A DNA stretch of 64,000 bases, from contig JAJFKY010000016.1 of assembly GCA_021772975.1 (NCBI GenBank), positions 1-64,000 of the forward strand, in the 5' to 3' direction. Numbering within the stretch: position 1 is the stretch's first letter; each line of letters starts with the position of its first letter. This document shows positions 1 through 9,438 of this stretch, in pieces. Source of the DNA: Gammaproteobacteria bacterium. GTDB lineage: Bacteria > Pseudomonadota > Gammaproteobacteria > Xanthomonadales > Wenzhouxiangellaceae. A program made the position numbers and the translations under genes. Below the pieces are notes generated by a model that saw only the letters and a program-made list of their open reading frames with translations, was not told the origin of the DNA and ran no database searches.

Positions 1-161
<161 letters not shown>

Positions 162-165
<4 letters not shown>

Positions 166-896
166 CTCAGTGTAAAACGCCGCTGGTCAGCGTCGTCATT
201 CCAACCCTGAATGAGGCCGACTATCTGGAGCAGGCTTTGCTCAGTATCGGTGAGTTGAACCGGCTGGTGGAATGCATCGTGGTCGATGCCGGCAGCGTTG
301 ATCGCACCCGGGATATTGCCCGCCGATGGCAAAACGTAACACTGCTCACCAGCGAGTTCCCTGGGCGCGCCCGGCAAATGAACATCGGCGGCAGGGTCGC
401 CAGAGGAGATATTCTCTTATTTCTGCATGCCGACTGCTGTTTGCCCGACAATGCCCTGGATAATGTGCAACAGGTTCTGGCTGATAAGAAGTGTGTTGGT
501 GGCAGCTTTTGTCTGGGTTTTGCACAACGCCACTGGGTGCTGAGATTATGCAGTTGGTGCAGCCGGGTTAATCATCCCTGGACAACCTACGGCGATCAGG
601 CGCAGTTCATGCGGCGTGATATTTTTCAGGTGATCGGCGGTTTTCAGGATTGGCCGCTGATGGAGGACCTGGAAATCCAGTACCGTCTGCGCAAGCACGG
701 TCATTTGATTAAAATTCGCCGCCCGGTGATCAGCTCTGATCGCCGCTACCGGCGGCATGGGCCGCTTCTGCATCAGCTATTTAATATTTTATTGGTGGTT
801 TTATATCTGCTCGGCGTATCACCACAACGTCTGGCACGCTGGTACCGGCCACAATGTCATGGTGAAACTGGCAATGCTGCGCGGCATGAAGCGTAA
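162..896 (+). CDS. Family 2 glycosyltransferase, rSAM/selenodomain-associated type (TIGR04283-like)
   Basis: 244 residues from a TTG start that overlaps the upstream stop. The N-terminus has the GT-A nucleotide-sugar fold start VSVVIPTLNEADYL (residues 9-22) and the DAGS acidic motif at 42-45. It continues with GRARQMN, LLFLHAD in place of a classic DxD, GDQAQFMRR, the PLMED acceptor-side motif and a C-terminal GVSPQRLARWY. That series matches the TIGR04283 subfamily rather than general GT2 enzymes. Members usually sit beside a TIGR04282 nucleotidyltransferase-like gene and a radical-SAM gene, which would lie left of the window. The substrate is unknown. A cytoplasmic or membrane-peripheral enzyme is likely, as only a short hydrophobic stretch near residues 205-217 is visible. 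Confidence 0.85.
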
Positions 897-960
897 AGCG
901 TTTTCTATTATGTATGTCCCGGTACACTGCTGTCGTGGACAAGCTGGCACGGGCGCGTAG

Positions 961-989
961 TAAGATTCTTCACTGCGTTCAGAATGACA
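961..989 (-). repeat. Dispersed repeat of the CATTCTGAACGCAGTGAAGAATCTT type
   Basis: Read on the minus strand this is a TGTCATTCTGAACGCAG core followed by TGAAGAATCTTA. Close relatives occur at 1197-1230 and 1387-1420 (with CATTCCGACAGAGCGCAGCGA) and at 29281-29310. The family is extragenic and imperfectly palindromic, like REP elements in other bacteria. Confidence 0.7.
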
Positions 990-1180
990 AGAAATAGCAC
1001 TTGGTAGCGGCGGCTCAATATGCAACTGCCTATGTCCTGACCACTGGCCTGAAACTTTACATGACTGCCATGCAACGCCTATTGATGCGCTTGCATGCAA
1101 GCGCCTGGCATTGACTGCATTGCCATTCCTGAGTTGAGGATTGCTGTCCGGGATATTTTGGCTGTCGACAGATAACCAGA

Positions 1181-1350
1181 GCCAATAACCAGAGCCTGTC
1201 ATTCCGACAGAGCGCAGCGACGAGGAATCTTTTCACGCTATACACTCAGCCCGCCTGCGACACTGCCGATCACTGTTTGCCGGCGGAATGCTGGAGAATC
1301 AACAACGAACACCCGTGATAGCGCGGTGCCGGGACAGTAGTCCATCTGCA
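1181..1350 (+). repeat. 170-bp direct repeat, copy 1
   Basis: Runs from GCCAATAACCAGAGCCTGTC to AGTCCATCTGCA. It is repeated almost identically at 1371-1540 after a 20-bp spacer, giving a 190-bp offset. The left part contains the CATTCC...GGAATCT dispersed-repeat core and the right part contains GCCGGCGGAATG and ACACCCGTGATAGCGCGG. Confidence 0.9.
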
Positions 1351-1370
1351 AGGATTAAGAATGCTTACGG

Positions 1371-1540
1371 GCCAATAACCAGAGCCTGTCATTCCGACAG
1401 AGCGCAGCGACGAGGAATCTTTTCACGCTATACACTCAGTCCATCTGCGACACCGCCGATCACCGTTTGCCGGCGGAATGTTGGAGAATCAACAACGAAC
1501 ACCCGTGATAGCGCGGTGCCCGGACAGTAGTCCATCTGCA
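1371..1540 (+). repeat. 170-bp direct repeat, copy 2
   Basis: Second copy of the element at 1181-1350. It differs by only a handful of substitutions, for example CTGGAG to TTGGAG and GCCGGGA to GCCCGGA. The low divergence implies a recent duplication or ongoing gene conversion. Confidence 0.9.
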
Positions 1541-1604
1541 GGTATATATGGGCAAACGAACAGAATGGTCTGCTATCAGCGCTAAAACCAGGTTGCTCAA
1601 CGGC

Positions 1605-2984
1605 TCAGCACTCAATCACATTAACTGCCAGGCCTCCACGTGAGGTTTCCTTGTACTTGGTTTTCATATCCGCGCCGGTATCGCGCATGGTCTTGATCAC
1701 CCGGTCCAGTGACACCCGGTGTTTGCCATCACCGCGCAGCGCCATGCGGCTGGCGTTGATGGCCTTAACAGCGCCCATCGCGTTGCGTTCAATACAGGGA
1801 ATCTGCACCAGTCCGCCGACCGGATCACAGGTCAGGCCCAGATTGTGTTCCATGCCGATTTCCGCTGCGTTCTCAACCTGTGACAGCGTGCCACCCACGG
1901 CTGCGGTCAAGCCGCCGGCCGCCATTGAGCAGGCCACTCCCACTTCGCCCTGGCAGCCGACTTCCGCGCCGGAGATGGAAGCATTCTCCTTGTATAGAAT
2001 GCCAATCGCAGCGGCGGTCAGCAAAAACTCCACGATACCGTCTTCGCTGGCATTGGGCACAAAGTGCTTGTAATACAAAATGACCGCCGGAATAATTCCG
2101 GCTGCGCCATTGGTGGGCGCGGTAACCACCCGGCCACCGGCGGCGTTTTCTTCATTGACCGCCAGTGCAAAAAGGTTGACCCAATCCAGAATTTCCAGCG
2201 GGTCTTGTTTGGCGCATTGCGGGTCACGTCCCAGCCGCTCGAACAGCTTGGGCGCTCGCCGGACAACCTTGAGCGGTCCCGGCAGTTCTCCCGGAGAATG
2301 GCAGCCACGATCAACACAGGCGCGCATGGTTTCCCAGATATGCAGTAACTGCTTCCGGATAGCGGCTTTATCCCGCCAGGCGGTTTCATTGGCCAGCATC
2401 AAATCAGCGATACGAATGCCGTGTTCCCGGCAAGTGGCGAGCAACTCATCGCCGGATGTGAACGGATAGGTGACCCTGGTGGTGTCAGCCACGATGCGGT
2501 CTTCCTCGGCCTCATCCTTGTTCACCACAAAACCGCCGCCCACCGAATAATAATCCCGGCTTAACAGTGTTTCAGCTTCAGCATCCAAGGCGATAAAGCG
2601 CATGCCGTTGGAATGATGCGGCAGCGTCTGGCGTTTATGAAAAATCAGGTCTTTGCGCGGGTCCAGTTTCACCGGGTATTGATCCAGTAAACGCAAACTC
2701 TGCTGTTCGATAATTTCGTTTACCCGGCGGGGCACATGGTCCGGGTCCACGCTGTCCGGCAGATGCCCCTCCAGGCCTAGCAGCACCGCTTTATCCGTGC
2801 CGTGACCGCGTCCGGTGTGGCCCAGCGAACCATACAACTCAACCATCACCCGCGCAGTGGACTCAATCAATCCGGCACGTTCCAGACGCCGGGCAAACAG
2901 CACGGCTGCGCGCATCGGACCAACCGTATGTGAACTGGAGGGGCCGATGCCGATTTTGAACAGATCAAATACGCTGATGGACAT
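1605..2984 (-). CDS. sdaA: L-serine ammonia-lyase, single-chain iron-sulfur type
   Basis: 459 residues, the usual length for the one-polypeptide Fe-S L-serine dehydratase that converts L-serine to pyruvate and ammonia in the cytosol. The N-terminal beta domain opens with [20 protein letters not shown], the family's strongest signature. The C-terminal alpha domain has [20 protein letters not shown] and then LTCDPVGG and [10 protein letters not shown], whose cysteines are the known ligands of the catalytic 4Fe-4S cluster. The conserved SRGGLAVNV tail closes the protein. It appears to be transcribed alone, with a small membrane-protein gene immediately upstream on the same strand (14-bp gap). 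sdaA and sdaB cannot be told apart from sequence alone; I use sdaA generically. Confidence 0.95.
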   Translation of the reverse strand: MSISVFDLFKIGIGPSSSHTVGPMRAAVLFARRLERAGLIESTARVMVELYGSLGHTGRGHGTDKAVLLGLEGHLPDSVDPDHVPRRVNEIIEQQSLRLLDQYPVKLDPRKDLIFHKRQTLPHHSNGMRFIALDAEAETLLSRDYYSVGGGFVVNKDEAEEDRIVADTTRVTYPFTSGDELLATCREHGIRIADLMLANETAWRDKAAIRKQLLHIWETMRACVDRGCHSPGELPGPLKVVRRAPKLFERLGRDPQCAKQDPLEILDWVNLFALAVNEENAAGGRVVTAPTNGAAGIIPAVILYYKHFVPNASEDGIVEFLLTAAAIGILYKENASISGAEVGCQGEVGVACSMAAGGLTAAVGGTLSQVENAAEIGMEHNLGLTCDPVGGLVQIPCIERNAMGAVKAINASRMALRGDGKHRVSLDRVIKTMRDTGADMKTKYKETSRGGLAVNVIEC

Positions 2985-2998
2985 GGGCTTAGTCTACC

Positions 2999-3448
2999 TT
3001 AAGGCCGGTTGCGCCGAAACGCATGAATTAACAGCAATAACAGGCTGATGATAAAGATACCGCAGGCCGCGGCAAACAACGCGGTGGCGGTGGTGATTCG
3101 GCAGCTATAGCCGTCCCGTCGCTCTATCAGGCCAGTGATCTCGGCTTGAAAGGTATCCAGATCATCAATCCAGCTGGAGTCGGCAAAACCATACACCAGG
3201 CGCAGCCGTGGCGTGACCACTTCCAGCACCCGCTGGCCCGGTTGATTGGGTGACTCGACCACATTGAGCGCTTCAATTTCTGAATACAGTAACCGATTGA
3301 TGTGCCAGTAATAGGGCGAGAACTGAACCTGTTTGAGAGTATCGGTTTCGGCAATCCAGCACAAAGAATTGCCTGGACGGCTCCAGCTGTACGCTGCTAG
3401 TATCAGTGCCATGCTAAGCGTTATGCTTAAGATGCGAAAATAATTCAT
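2999..3448 (-). CDS. Small membrane protein with two transmembrane segments
   Basis: 149 residues of unrecognised family. A hydrophobic segment or signal anchor lies at about residues 4-23 and a second strong one at about 118-141, ending in HAFRRNRP, so the tail is positively charged and probably cytoplasmic. The roughly 90-residue loop between them (with LCWIAETDTL and TPRLRLVYGF) would be periplasmic. The gene reads toward sdaA with a 14-bp gap, so the two may be co-transcribed, although no functional link is evident. Confidence 0.6.
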   Translation of the reverse strand: MNYFRILSITLSMALILAAYSWSRPGNSLCWIAETDTLKQVQFSPYYWHINRLLYSEIEALNVVESPNQPGQRVLEVVTPRLRLVYGFADSSWIDDLDTFQAEITGLIERRDGYSCRITTATALFAAACGIFIISLLLLLIHAFRRNRP

Positions 3449-3484
3449 CAGCCGCTCGGTATCCAGGTTTGGGAGTAATTCAAC

Positions 3485-4993
3485 ATGTCGTTAACAGCAA
3501 TGGCCATGCTGACTGCCGTATCATCGCCGTTATTTATGGATGTTACCAGCCAGGTCGGTATCGATTTTCCCCATCACGCCAGTTATCTGATCACCGGGCA
3601 GGCGTTCGCGGATGTCAACCGGGATGGCTGGCCGGATTTGATTTTAACCAGCAGCGATGGTGAAAACGGTATTTTGTTGAACCAGCAGGGCAGTGCTTTC
3701 AGCGCGGCGCCTTTCAGCAACGATATCCGCATGCCTGGTCATCAATCCGGCGGGCTGGCGGTAGCCGATTATGACAACGATGGCTGGCCGGATATTTATC
3801 TGGCCGGTAAAGGCAGTAATCACCTGTTTCGCAACAACGCCGGTCAGGGCTTTTCCGATGTCACCGCGCAGGCGGGCGTCGGTCACGATGGTATCGATGA
3901 ATCAGCGGCCTGGGCCGATTTCAATAATGATGGGTGGCTGGACCTGATGGTGGTCGGTTTCCCGCTGCCCGGTCACCCCGCACCACTCGATCCGATCAAT
4001 CTGGATGCCTTGTTTTTCAACAATGGGGATGGCACCTTCAGCGATCTGTCAATGTTGCTGGATATCAACCGGACGCGTGGTCCGGGCTTTGCCGTCAGCG
4101 TGTTTGATTTTGATCAGGATGGCGACCAGGACATCTATGTCGCCAATGACAAGCTATGGGGCAATTCATTGTGGCGTAATGATGGCGCGGGTTGCGGTGG
4201 CTGGTGTTTCAGTGATGTCAGTGAAGCCACCGGTACCCGCCGGCCAGTGTTTGGAATGGGTATCAGCGTGGCCGATTTCGATAATGATATGGATGATGAT
4301 CTGCTGTTTTCCAGCATTTCCGAGCAGGTGCTGCTGGCCAGTCAATGGTCGCAGGGGCAATTGGTTTATCAGGATGTTTCGGTGGCGGCGGGCGTATCGC
4401 TGGATGCGATTGGCTGGTCAACCTTATTCTTTGACATGGACAGTGATGGCTGGCAGGACGCTTTTATTGCCACCTACAATGTCGATGAACACAATGCCGA
4501 CCGGGTTTATCTAAACCAGCGCAACGGTACTTTTGCCGACCTCTCGATAGGCTCAGGCGCCAGTGATGGCCGTGCCACCATCGGCGCCGCGTGTGGAGAT
4601 TTTAACCGCGATGGCAAAATGGATCTGCTGGTGGGTGATCACGGCTCGGGCTACCGTCTGCTCCAGAATGTCACGGTTACCGATAATCAATGGATTCAGT
4701 TTGTGCCATATGGCGGGATGACCGTCAATCGGGATGCGATCGGCACGGTGCTGATAGTGACGCGTGAGGATGGTCTGCGGAGCCGGCACCGGGTGTTCAG
4801 CGGCGATGCGATCGGTTCCGGCAGCGAACGTCTGATCCACGTCGGAGTAGGGACCAGCAGCACGGTTGATGTTCAGGTCATCTGGCCGGACGGGGTGCAA
4901 CAGCTGTTGCCGAATATGCCAGCCGCACAACGCTATCATCTGGTGCACCCTGATTCTGAGTTTATCAGCGCAACAGGCTTTGAGAGTCCGTGA
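3485..4993 (+). CDS. FG-GAP/VCBS repeat protein with C-terminal ASPIC/UnbV domain
   Basis: 502 residues with seven Asp-rich calcium-binding loops of the DxDxDGxxD kind spread along the chain: DVNRDGWPD, DYDNDGWPD, DFNNDGWLD, DFDQDGDQD, DFDNDMDDD, DMDSDGWQD and DFNRDGKMD. This is the pattern of an integrin-like beta-propeller. The C-terminal ~90 residues (GTVLIVTREDG, GSGSERLIHVGVG, VIWPDGVQQ) form the ASPIC/UnbV module that often follows such propellers. The protein ends in FISATGFESP, a degenerate form of the F-x-D-x-FE tail found on other exported proteins here. A GGGAG ribosome site lies about 10 nt before the ATG. The N-terminus is only weakly signal-like, so export is inferred. Confidence 0.85.
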   Translation: MSLTAMAMLTAVSSPLFMDVTSQVGIDFPHHASYLITGQAFADVNRDGWPDLILTSSDGENGILLNQQGSAFSAAPFSNDIRMPGHQSGGLAVADYDNDGWPDIYLAGKGSNHLFRNNAGQGFSDVTAQAGVGHDGIDESAAWADFNNDGWLDLMVVGFPLPGHPAPLDPINLDALFFNNGDGTFSDLSMLLDINRTRGPGFAVSVFDFDQDGDQDIYVANDKLWGNSLWRNDGAGCGGWCFSDVSEATGTRRPVFGMGISVADFDNDMDDDLLFSSISEQVLLASQWSQGQLVYQDVSVAAGVSLDAIGWSTLFFDMDSDGWQDAFIATYNVDEHNADRVYLNQRNGTFADLSIGSGASDGRATIGAACGDFNRDGKMDLLVGDHGSGYRLLQNVTVTDNQWIQFVPYGGMTVNRDAIGTVLIVTREDGLRSRHRVFSGDAIGSGSERLIHVGVGTSSTVDVQVIWPDGVQQLLPNMPAAQRYHLVHPDSEFISATGFESP

Positions 4994-5097
4994 CCAAGCG
5001 CTTATGCAACCAAAGGTAACTGGATATCCGGCGATACTCGTTTATAATAATGTTCAGAGTGAAATCCTATTGTCACAATTATCGAGTAACACACACT

Positions 5098-5901
5098 ATG
5101 AGAAAACTGATTATTTTATTAGCCTTAACCAGTCTGGCTATAAGCGGCGTGGCCTTTGCACAGGATGGTGCGCGGCCAGGTTCACAAACGGATACTACGC
5201 CCCCAGCCACAACGTTTGGTGGTTCAGGTTCCCAGGATGTCGGTTTTGAAGATGTCGCGGCATTACTGGCGGGTGATTGGGACTCCATTAATACCTCTGA
5301 CGATGTGGCCGGCGCTGCCAATCCTGATTGGGTGCAGGGTACTGACGCTACGGTTAATATGGGGCCATTTGATGCGCATGCCGGACCGATCGATTCTTAT
5401 GCCAGTTCAAACTTCAATGCCACCGGCGGTTCTCAGATCAGCAACTGGCTGCTGGTGCCGGATGTTGGTTTTCTGCAGTCCGCGACGTTTTATACCCGCA
5501 CCGTAACCGGTAATACCTTCCCGGATCGGATGCAGGTCCGTTTCAGTGATGTGGGTGGCACCAACGTAGGTACTGACGTCACCACCGTGGGGGACTATGA
5601 CAACCTGCTGGTAGACATCAACCCGACCCTGGCTACCGGTGGTTATCCGGATGACTGGACTGAATTCACCGTAAACCCGGGTGGCGAAGGACGTCTGGCG
5701 TTTCGTTATTTTGTTGATACCGCCGCTGGTCCGGTAGGTTCAAACTCAAACTTTATCGGTGTCGACAGCTTAACGCTGGTGATTGGCGGCGAGCCACCAC
5801 CGGTCCCGGCGGTTCCCACCATGGGCGTATTCGGCTTGATCGCATTGGGACTGCTGTTGGTGCTTGGCACCATGCTGGCCAGACGCCGGCAGTCACTCTG
5901 A
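5098..5901 (+). CDS. Exported protein with IPTL/PEP-CTERM-like sorting tail
   Basis: 267 residues from the ATG at 5098. A longer in-frame start at 5050 would put residues in front of a clean signal peptide (MRKLIILLALTSLAISGVAFA). The middle is a Gly/Asp/Thr-rich beta-type domain of unknown function. The C-terminus has the tripartite sorting-signal layout: PAVPTMGVFG, a hydrophobic helix, then ARRRQSL. This resembles the IPTL-CTERM variant of PEP-CTERM signals, which direct processing by an exosortase-type enzyme at the inner membrane. No exosortase gene is in the window. A strong terminator follows at once, so the gene is probably monocistronic. Confidence 0.7.
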   Translation: MRKLIILLALTSLAISGVAFAQDGARPGSQTDTTPPATTFGGSGSQDVGFEDVAALLAGDWDSINTSDDVAGAANPDWVQGTDATVNMGPFDAHAGPIDSYASSNFNATGGSQISNWLLVPDVGFLQSATFYTRTVTGNTFPDRMQVRFSDVGGTNVGTDVTTVGDYDNLLVDINPTLATGGYPDDWTEFTVNPGGEGRLAFRYFVDTAAGPVGSNSNFIGVDSLTLVIGGEPPPVPAVPTMGVFGLIALGLLLVLGTMLARRRQSL

Positions 5902-5925
5902 TATAGCCGGTCAGATCCTTACCAG

Positions 5926-5955
5926 ACAAAAGGCCACTCCGTGGCCTTTTGTTTA
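5926..5955 (+). terminator. Rho-independent terminator
   Basis: A perfect 12-bp inverted repeat (ACAAAAGGCCAC / GTGGCCTTTTGT) with a TCC loop, 25 bp after the stop of the sorting-tail protein. The T-run after the stem suits termination on the plus strand, and the A-run before it would allow some activity on the other strand. Confidence 0.9.
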
Positions 5956-6110
5956 TGCATGGACCGGTGGTGGATGCAGCACCACTGTAAGTATCACGGA
6001 AAAAATAGACTTCACAAATAGCCCGCCAGCAGCTGCTGACTGTGCTATCCAATGGGTGGATTCCTCCGTGCTTACCGCTCTTGACACACTTTCGTAATCA
6101 CTCATCAAGC

Positions 6111-6356
6111 ATGTTGCCCGGACTGATTTTTCTGACCCGCGACAATTGCTGCTTATGTGAATCGGCCTGGCAGATCGTCAGTGCCACGCCATACCACCTT
6201 AGCTGTCAGCAGCGGAATATCGACGAAAACCTTGATCTGATCAGGCGTTTCGGCGATCAGGTTCCGGTGCTTGCCAGCGATGATTTAGAGCATGTGCTGG
6301 CATGGCCATTTGATCAGGCCGCGGTCAGGTTATTTGTCCAACGGCTGACGCAATGA
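6111..6356 (+). CDS. Glutaredoxin-like family protein (DUF836)
   Basis: 81 residues from the ATG at 6111. An upstream in-frame start at 6042 would add a tail not seen in the family. The protein begins LPGLIFLTRDNCCLCESAW, with the redox C-x-x-C formed by CCLC/CLCE near residues 12-16. It continues with the thioredoxin-fold elements NIDENLDLIRRFGDQVPVL, including the cis-proline VPV, and ends in WPFDQAAVRLFVQRL. This matches small DUF836 thioredoxin-fold proteins of gammaproteobacteria, probably cytosolic thiol-disulfide proteins of unknown partner. The arrangement of three cysteines in a row is slightly unusual. Confidence 0.75.
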   Translation: MLPGLIFLTRDNCCLCESAWQIVSATPYHLSCQQRNIDENLDLIRRFGDQVPVLASDDLEHVLAWPFDQAAVRLFVQRLTQ

Positions 6357-6447
6357 AATAGCCGTGCGGCATTGCTGTTATCGGCGGCAGGCCTGACTTC
6401 AGGCGGATGGTTGGATAGTATGGATGCCTGTATCCGGGAGTCCGTCT

Positions 6448-7518
6448 ATGTTGAAGCGAGCTTTTGTCGTCCCCCTTATTGCCATCTGGGTACTTAAGGG
6501 CTGGGCCGCTGAATGGCCGGAATTGCCGAAGCCGGTCACCAATAATGCAGTCACCATGCTAAACACCGATCAGGGACCGGCATTGTTCAGTTTTGGCGGA
6601 TTATTGCAAGACAAGACCTGGCAGGATGTGACCGCCAACAGTTGGTGGCTGCCGGCCGGTGCTGAACAATGGCGGACACTACCGGCGGTGCCCGGCGGGC
6701 AGGGACGGCTGGCATCCGTAGCCGCCACCGCCGCACAGCAGGTCTGGTTATTCGGTGGTTACAGCGTTGCTGAAGATGGCGCTGAAGTTTCCATGCCGGA
6801 AACTTTCCGGGTTGACCCGCACAGTGACACGGTCTATCAGCGCATGGCCGATATGCCGGTGCCGGTGGACGATGCCGTCGCACTGGTTTATCAGGATCGC
6901 TATATTTATCTGATCAGTGGCTGGCATGATGTGGGTAATGTCAATCTGGTGCAGGTTTATGACACCCGCACCGACCGCTGGCAGCAGGCCACACCGTGGC
7001 CGGGTTTGCCGGTGTTCGGACAGTCCGGCGGCATAGCCGGCAATCAGTTGCTGGTGTGTGGCGGGGTATGGATCAAGTACCCGGAGCAGGGTGCGCGTGA
7101 TTTTTTGCTGACCGATGCCTGCTGGTCCGGAGTGATCAATCCCAAGGACTTTCGTCGCATCAGCTGGCGTCCTGCTCCGGCTATGCCGTCCGACGGCCGT
7201 TATCGTGCCGCCGCGGCAGCTGTGCCGGATGGTTCGGCAGTGGTGTTTATCGGGGGATCGGACAACCCCTACAACTATGATGGCATTGGTTACGATGGTC
7301 AGCCATCAGCTCCGTTGCCCGGCGTCATCAGCTTTGATTTTGCCGCCCGGCACTGGCGGTGCCATGCCGATGCACAGGTTGCCAGTATGGATCACAGAGC
7401 ATTACTGCTGCTGCCGGACAACGGCAGCCTGCGGGTTGGCGGCATGTTGACCGAGCAACAGGTCAGCTCACAGTTATTGACGCAGCGGTTATCCGCGCCC
7501 AGGGCCTGCGTGCGCTGA
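6448..7518 (+). CDS. Exported kelch-repeat protein
   Basis: 356 residues from the ATG at 6448, chosen over an in-frame ATG at 6424 because GGGAG lies about 8 nt upstream and the product then begins with a signal peptide (MLKRAFVVPLIAIWVLKGWAA). Kelch blades are visible as repeats of the type VWLFGGYSV, YIYLISGWHDVGNVNLVQVYD, LLVCGGVW and VVFIGGSDNP, each followed by a W-containing strand. This resembles the six-bladed kelch beta-propeller of N-acetylneuraminate epimerases, but the gene lacks a sialic-acid neighbourhood, so the ligand is unknown. It probably acts in the periplasm. The next gene starts 78 bp downstream. Confidence 0.75.
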   Translation: MLKRAFVVPLIAIWVLKGWAAEWPELPKPVTNNAVTMLNTDQGPALFSFGGLLQDKTWQDVTANSWWLPAGAEQWRTLPAVPGGQGRLASVAATAAQQVWLFGGYSVAEDGAEVSMPETFRVDPHSDTVYQRMADMPVPVDDAVALVYQDRYIYLISGWHDVGNVNLVQVYDTRTDRWQQATPWPGLPVFGQSGGIAGNQLLVCGGVWIKYPEQGARDFLLTDACWSGVINPKDFRRISWRPAPAMPSDGRYRAAAAAVPDGSAVVFIGGSDNPYNYDGIGYDGQPSAPLPGVISFDFAARHWRCHADAQVASMDHRALLLLPDNGSLRVGGMLTEQQVSSQLLTQRLSAPRACVR

Positions 7519-7596
7519 ACACCGGCCAGCTTCTCCAGCCCGTTGCCGGCGGTTGTTCATGCTAAACTCTGGCCGGGTTAAGCGGATGGAAAATAC

Positions 7597-9414
7597 GTGG
7601 GAGAACCTGAACAGGCGATTGCCTATATCGATGCACCGCGTTTGCAGCGGGCGCTACAGGCAGGGATTCGCCGGGTAAGCAGTCAGCGCGAGCACATCAA
7701 CAAGATTAATGTCTTTCCAGTAGCCGATGGCGACACCGGCACCAATCTGGTCTTTACGCTACGCAGTTTATCGGCGGCTTTAAGCCCCAGCTCGGGGGTG
7801 GGTATCTGCGAATATCTGAAACGCCTGGCGGGCGCCGTTCTGGATGGCGCGCGGGGCAATTCCGGTGCCATTATGGCGCAGTATTTTCAAGGTTTTTTCG
7901 AAGGCTGCAGCGGCACCGGACGGATGGTGGCGGGGCAATTATCCAATGCTCTGGACAATGCCGCCAAAGCTGCCTGGCAGGCCATGGCGGAGCCGGTCGC
8001 GGGCACTCTGCCCAGTGTGCTGGAAGCATTTTCGATCAGTGTCCAGAGTCAGGTCGAGGCAGGCCATCGGGATATTCGGCAATTGCTGCGCGATGGTTTG
8101 ATCAGCACCCGCAATGCTCTGGCCAGGACGCCGCAGCAACTGGCGGTGCTGCGGGATGCCGGGGTGGTGGATGCCGGTGCGCAGGGTTTTGTGGATTTGC
8201 TGGAAGGCATTGTGGATTACATGGAAACCGGTGAGCTGCAGCAGGCCAGCAGCGGACAGCCGGTGGAGTTGCCGGACTTCGATGTGTTGATCAATCACGA
8301 TGATCCCGAGCACCGCTACTGCACTGAATGTATGCTGATCGGTCAGCAGCTCGATCGCCGGGAGTTGCTGGGCCGGTTGCAAAAACTCGATTCCAGCAGT
8401 GTGGTCATTGCCGGTGATCAACAGCGCTTGCGGGTGCATATCCACGTTGATCAACCCGAGCAGGTGTTTGCCATATGTGCTGAACTGGGCAAGGTGGAGC
8501 AACAGAAAGCTGATGATATGCTGCGCCAGGCACAGGCTGCCAAGCGGGCTGGTGAGGTGGTGGTGGTGACCGATACCGGCGCGGATATGCCGGAAGGGCT
8601 GATTGATGAACTGGGTATCCAACGGGTGCCTTTGCGGTTTAATTTCGATGGTCATGATTACCTGGACCGGGTCAGCATGAATATCAGTCAGTTTTATCAG
8701 CGTCTGAGTACCTGCGTACAGGGACCACAGACCTCGCAGCCACCGATTGGTGATTATCGCCGCACCTACGAGCTATTGCGGGGGCAGAACAGTCAGGTCT
8801 TGAATATCAGTGTTTCAGCCAGTCTCAGCGGCACTTATCAGGCAGCGGTGACGGCGGCGGGCAAGGATGAGAACATCCAGGTCTTTGATAGTGGGAACGG
8901 TTCGGCGGGTCAGGGGCTGCTGGCGATTGCCGCGGCGCAAATGGCCGACCAGGGTTACACCATAGGGCAGATAATGCCGCGCCTGCATGCTTTGAAGAAT
9001 ACCACGGTGACCTATGTCACCACCCGCAACCTGGATTACGCTGCCCGCGGCGGGCGCGTACCCGGCTGGCTGGCGACGGTGGCGCGCGGTCTGAATATCA
9101 AACCGGTGTTGAGTACTACCCCGCAAGGCACGCTCAAACCGAAGGGCGCCTTGCCCGGGTGGCGCGATCCGGTGCCGGGCTTTACCCGCTGGTTGCTGCG
9201 CCGCCTGGATAAGAATAAAACCTACCGCCTGATGGTGACGCATGGTGATGATTATCCGGCTGCCGCCGAACTGCGCCAGCGCCTGCTGGCCAGACTTCCC
9301 AACGTAGCGCAATGCTGGATCAGCGAAACCGGGCCAGCGGTGGGCGTGCATGCCGGACCGGGCGTATTGGTGGTAGGCGTTCAGGAATGGGACAATAGTT
9401 CAATCATCGGGTAA
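7597..9414 (+). CDS. Fused fatty-acid kinase FakA (DhaL-type) and DegV/FakB lipid-binding protein
   Basis: 605 residues from GTG. The N-terminal ~200 residues are a DhaL/DAK2 kinase domain: INVFPVADGDTGTN at residues 37-50 holds the Asp cluster that binds Mg-ATP, and DGARGNSGAIMAQYFQGF follows. Residues ~225-305 resemble the FakA middle domain (YCTECMLIGQQL, VHIHVDQPEQVF). From ~320 the chain becomes a DegV/FakB domain: VVVVTDTGADMP, the fatty-acid-pocket motif SASLSGTYQAAV, the RNLDYAARGGR helix and VGVHAGPGVLVVG. In Firmicutes FakA and FakB are separate proteins that together phosphorylate fatty acids. Here kinase and carrier are one polypeptide. The following plsY gene makes lysophosphatidic acid, so a role in fatty-acid recycling into phospholipid is a reasonable inference. 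Confidence 0.85.
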   Translation: MGEPEQAIAYIDAPRLQRALQAGIRRVSSQREHINKINVFPVADGDTGTNLVFTLRSLSAALSPSSGVGICEYLKRLAGAVLDGARGNSGAIMAQYFQGFFEGCSGTGRMVAGQLSNALDNAAKAAWQAMAEPVAGTLPSVLEAFSISVQSQVEAGHRDIRQLLRDGLISTRNALARTPQQLAVLRDAGVVDAGAQGFVDLLEGIVDYMETGELQQASSGQPVELPDFDVLINHDDPEHRYCTECMLIGQQLDRRELLGRLQKLDSSSVVIAGDQQRLRVHIHVDQPEQVFAICAELGKVEQQKADDMLRQAQAAKRAGEVVVVTDTGADMPEGLIDELGIQRVPLRFNFDGHDYLDRVSMNISQFYQRLSTCVQGPQTSQPPIGDYRRTYELLRGQNSQVLNISVSASLSGTYQAAVTAAGKDENIQVFDSGNGSAGQGLLAIAAAQMADQGYTIGQIMPRLHALKNTTVTYVTTRNLDYAARGGRVPGWLATVARGLNIKPVLSTTPQGTLKPKGALPGWRDPVPGFTRWLLRRLDKNKTYRLMVTHGDDYPAAAELRQRLLARLPNVAQCWISETGPAVGVHAGPGVLVVGVQEWDNSSIIG

Positions 9415-9438
9415 TCAGGATCACATTGCCAAAAGCTC

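Larger units (their letters stand above)
897..1604. other. Repeat-rich intergenic region
   Basis: About 700 bp between the glycosyltransferase and the 3' end of serine dehydratase, with no ORF that looks like a real gene. It holds a dispersed-repeat copy on the minus strand near 961-989 and a pair of 170-bp direct repeats. I see no convincing terminator. Short ORFs here are repeat-derived. Confidence 0.7.
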
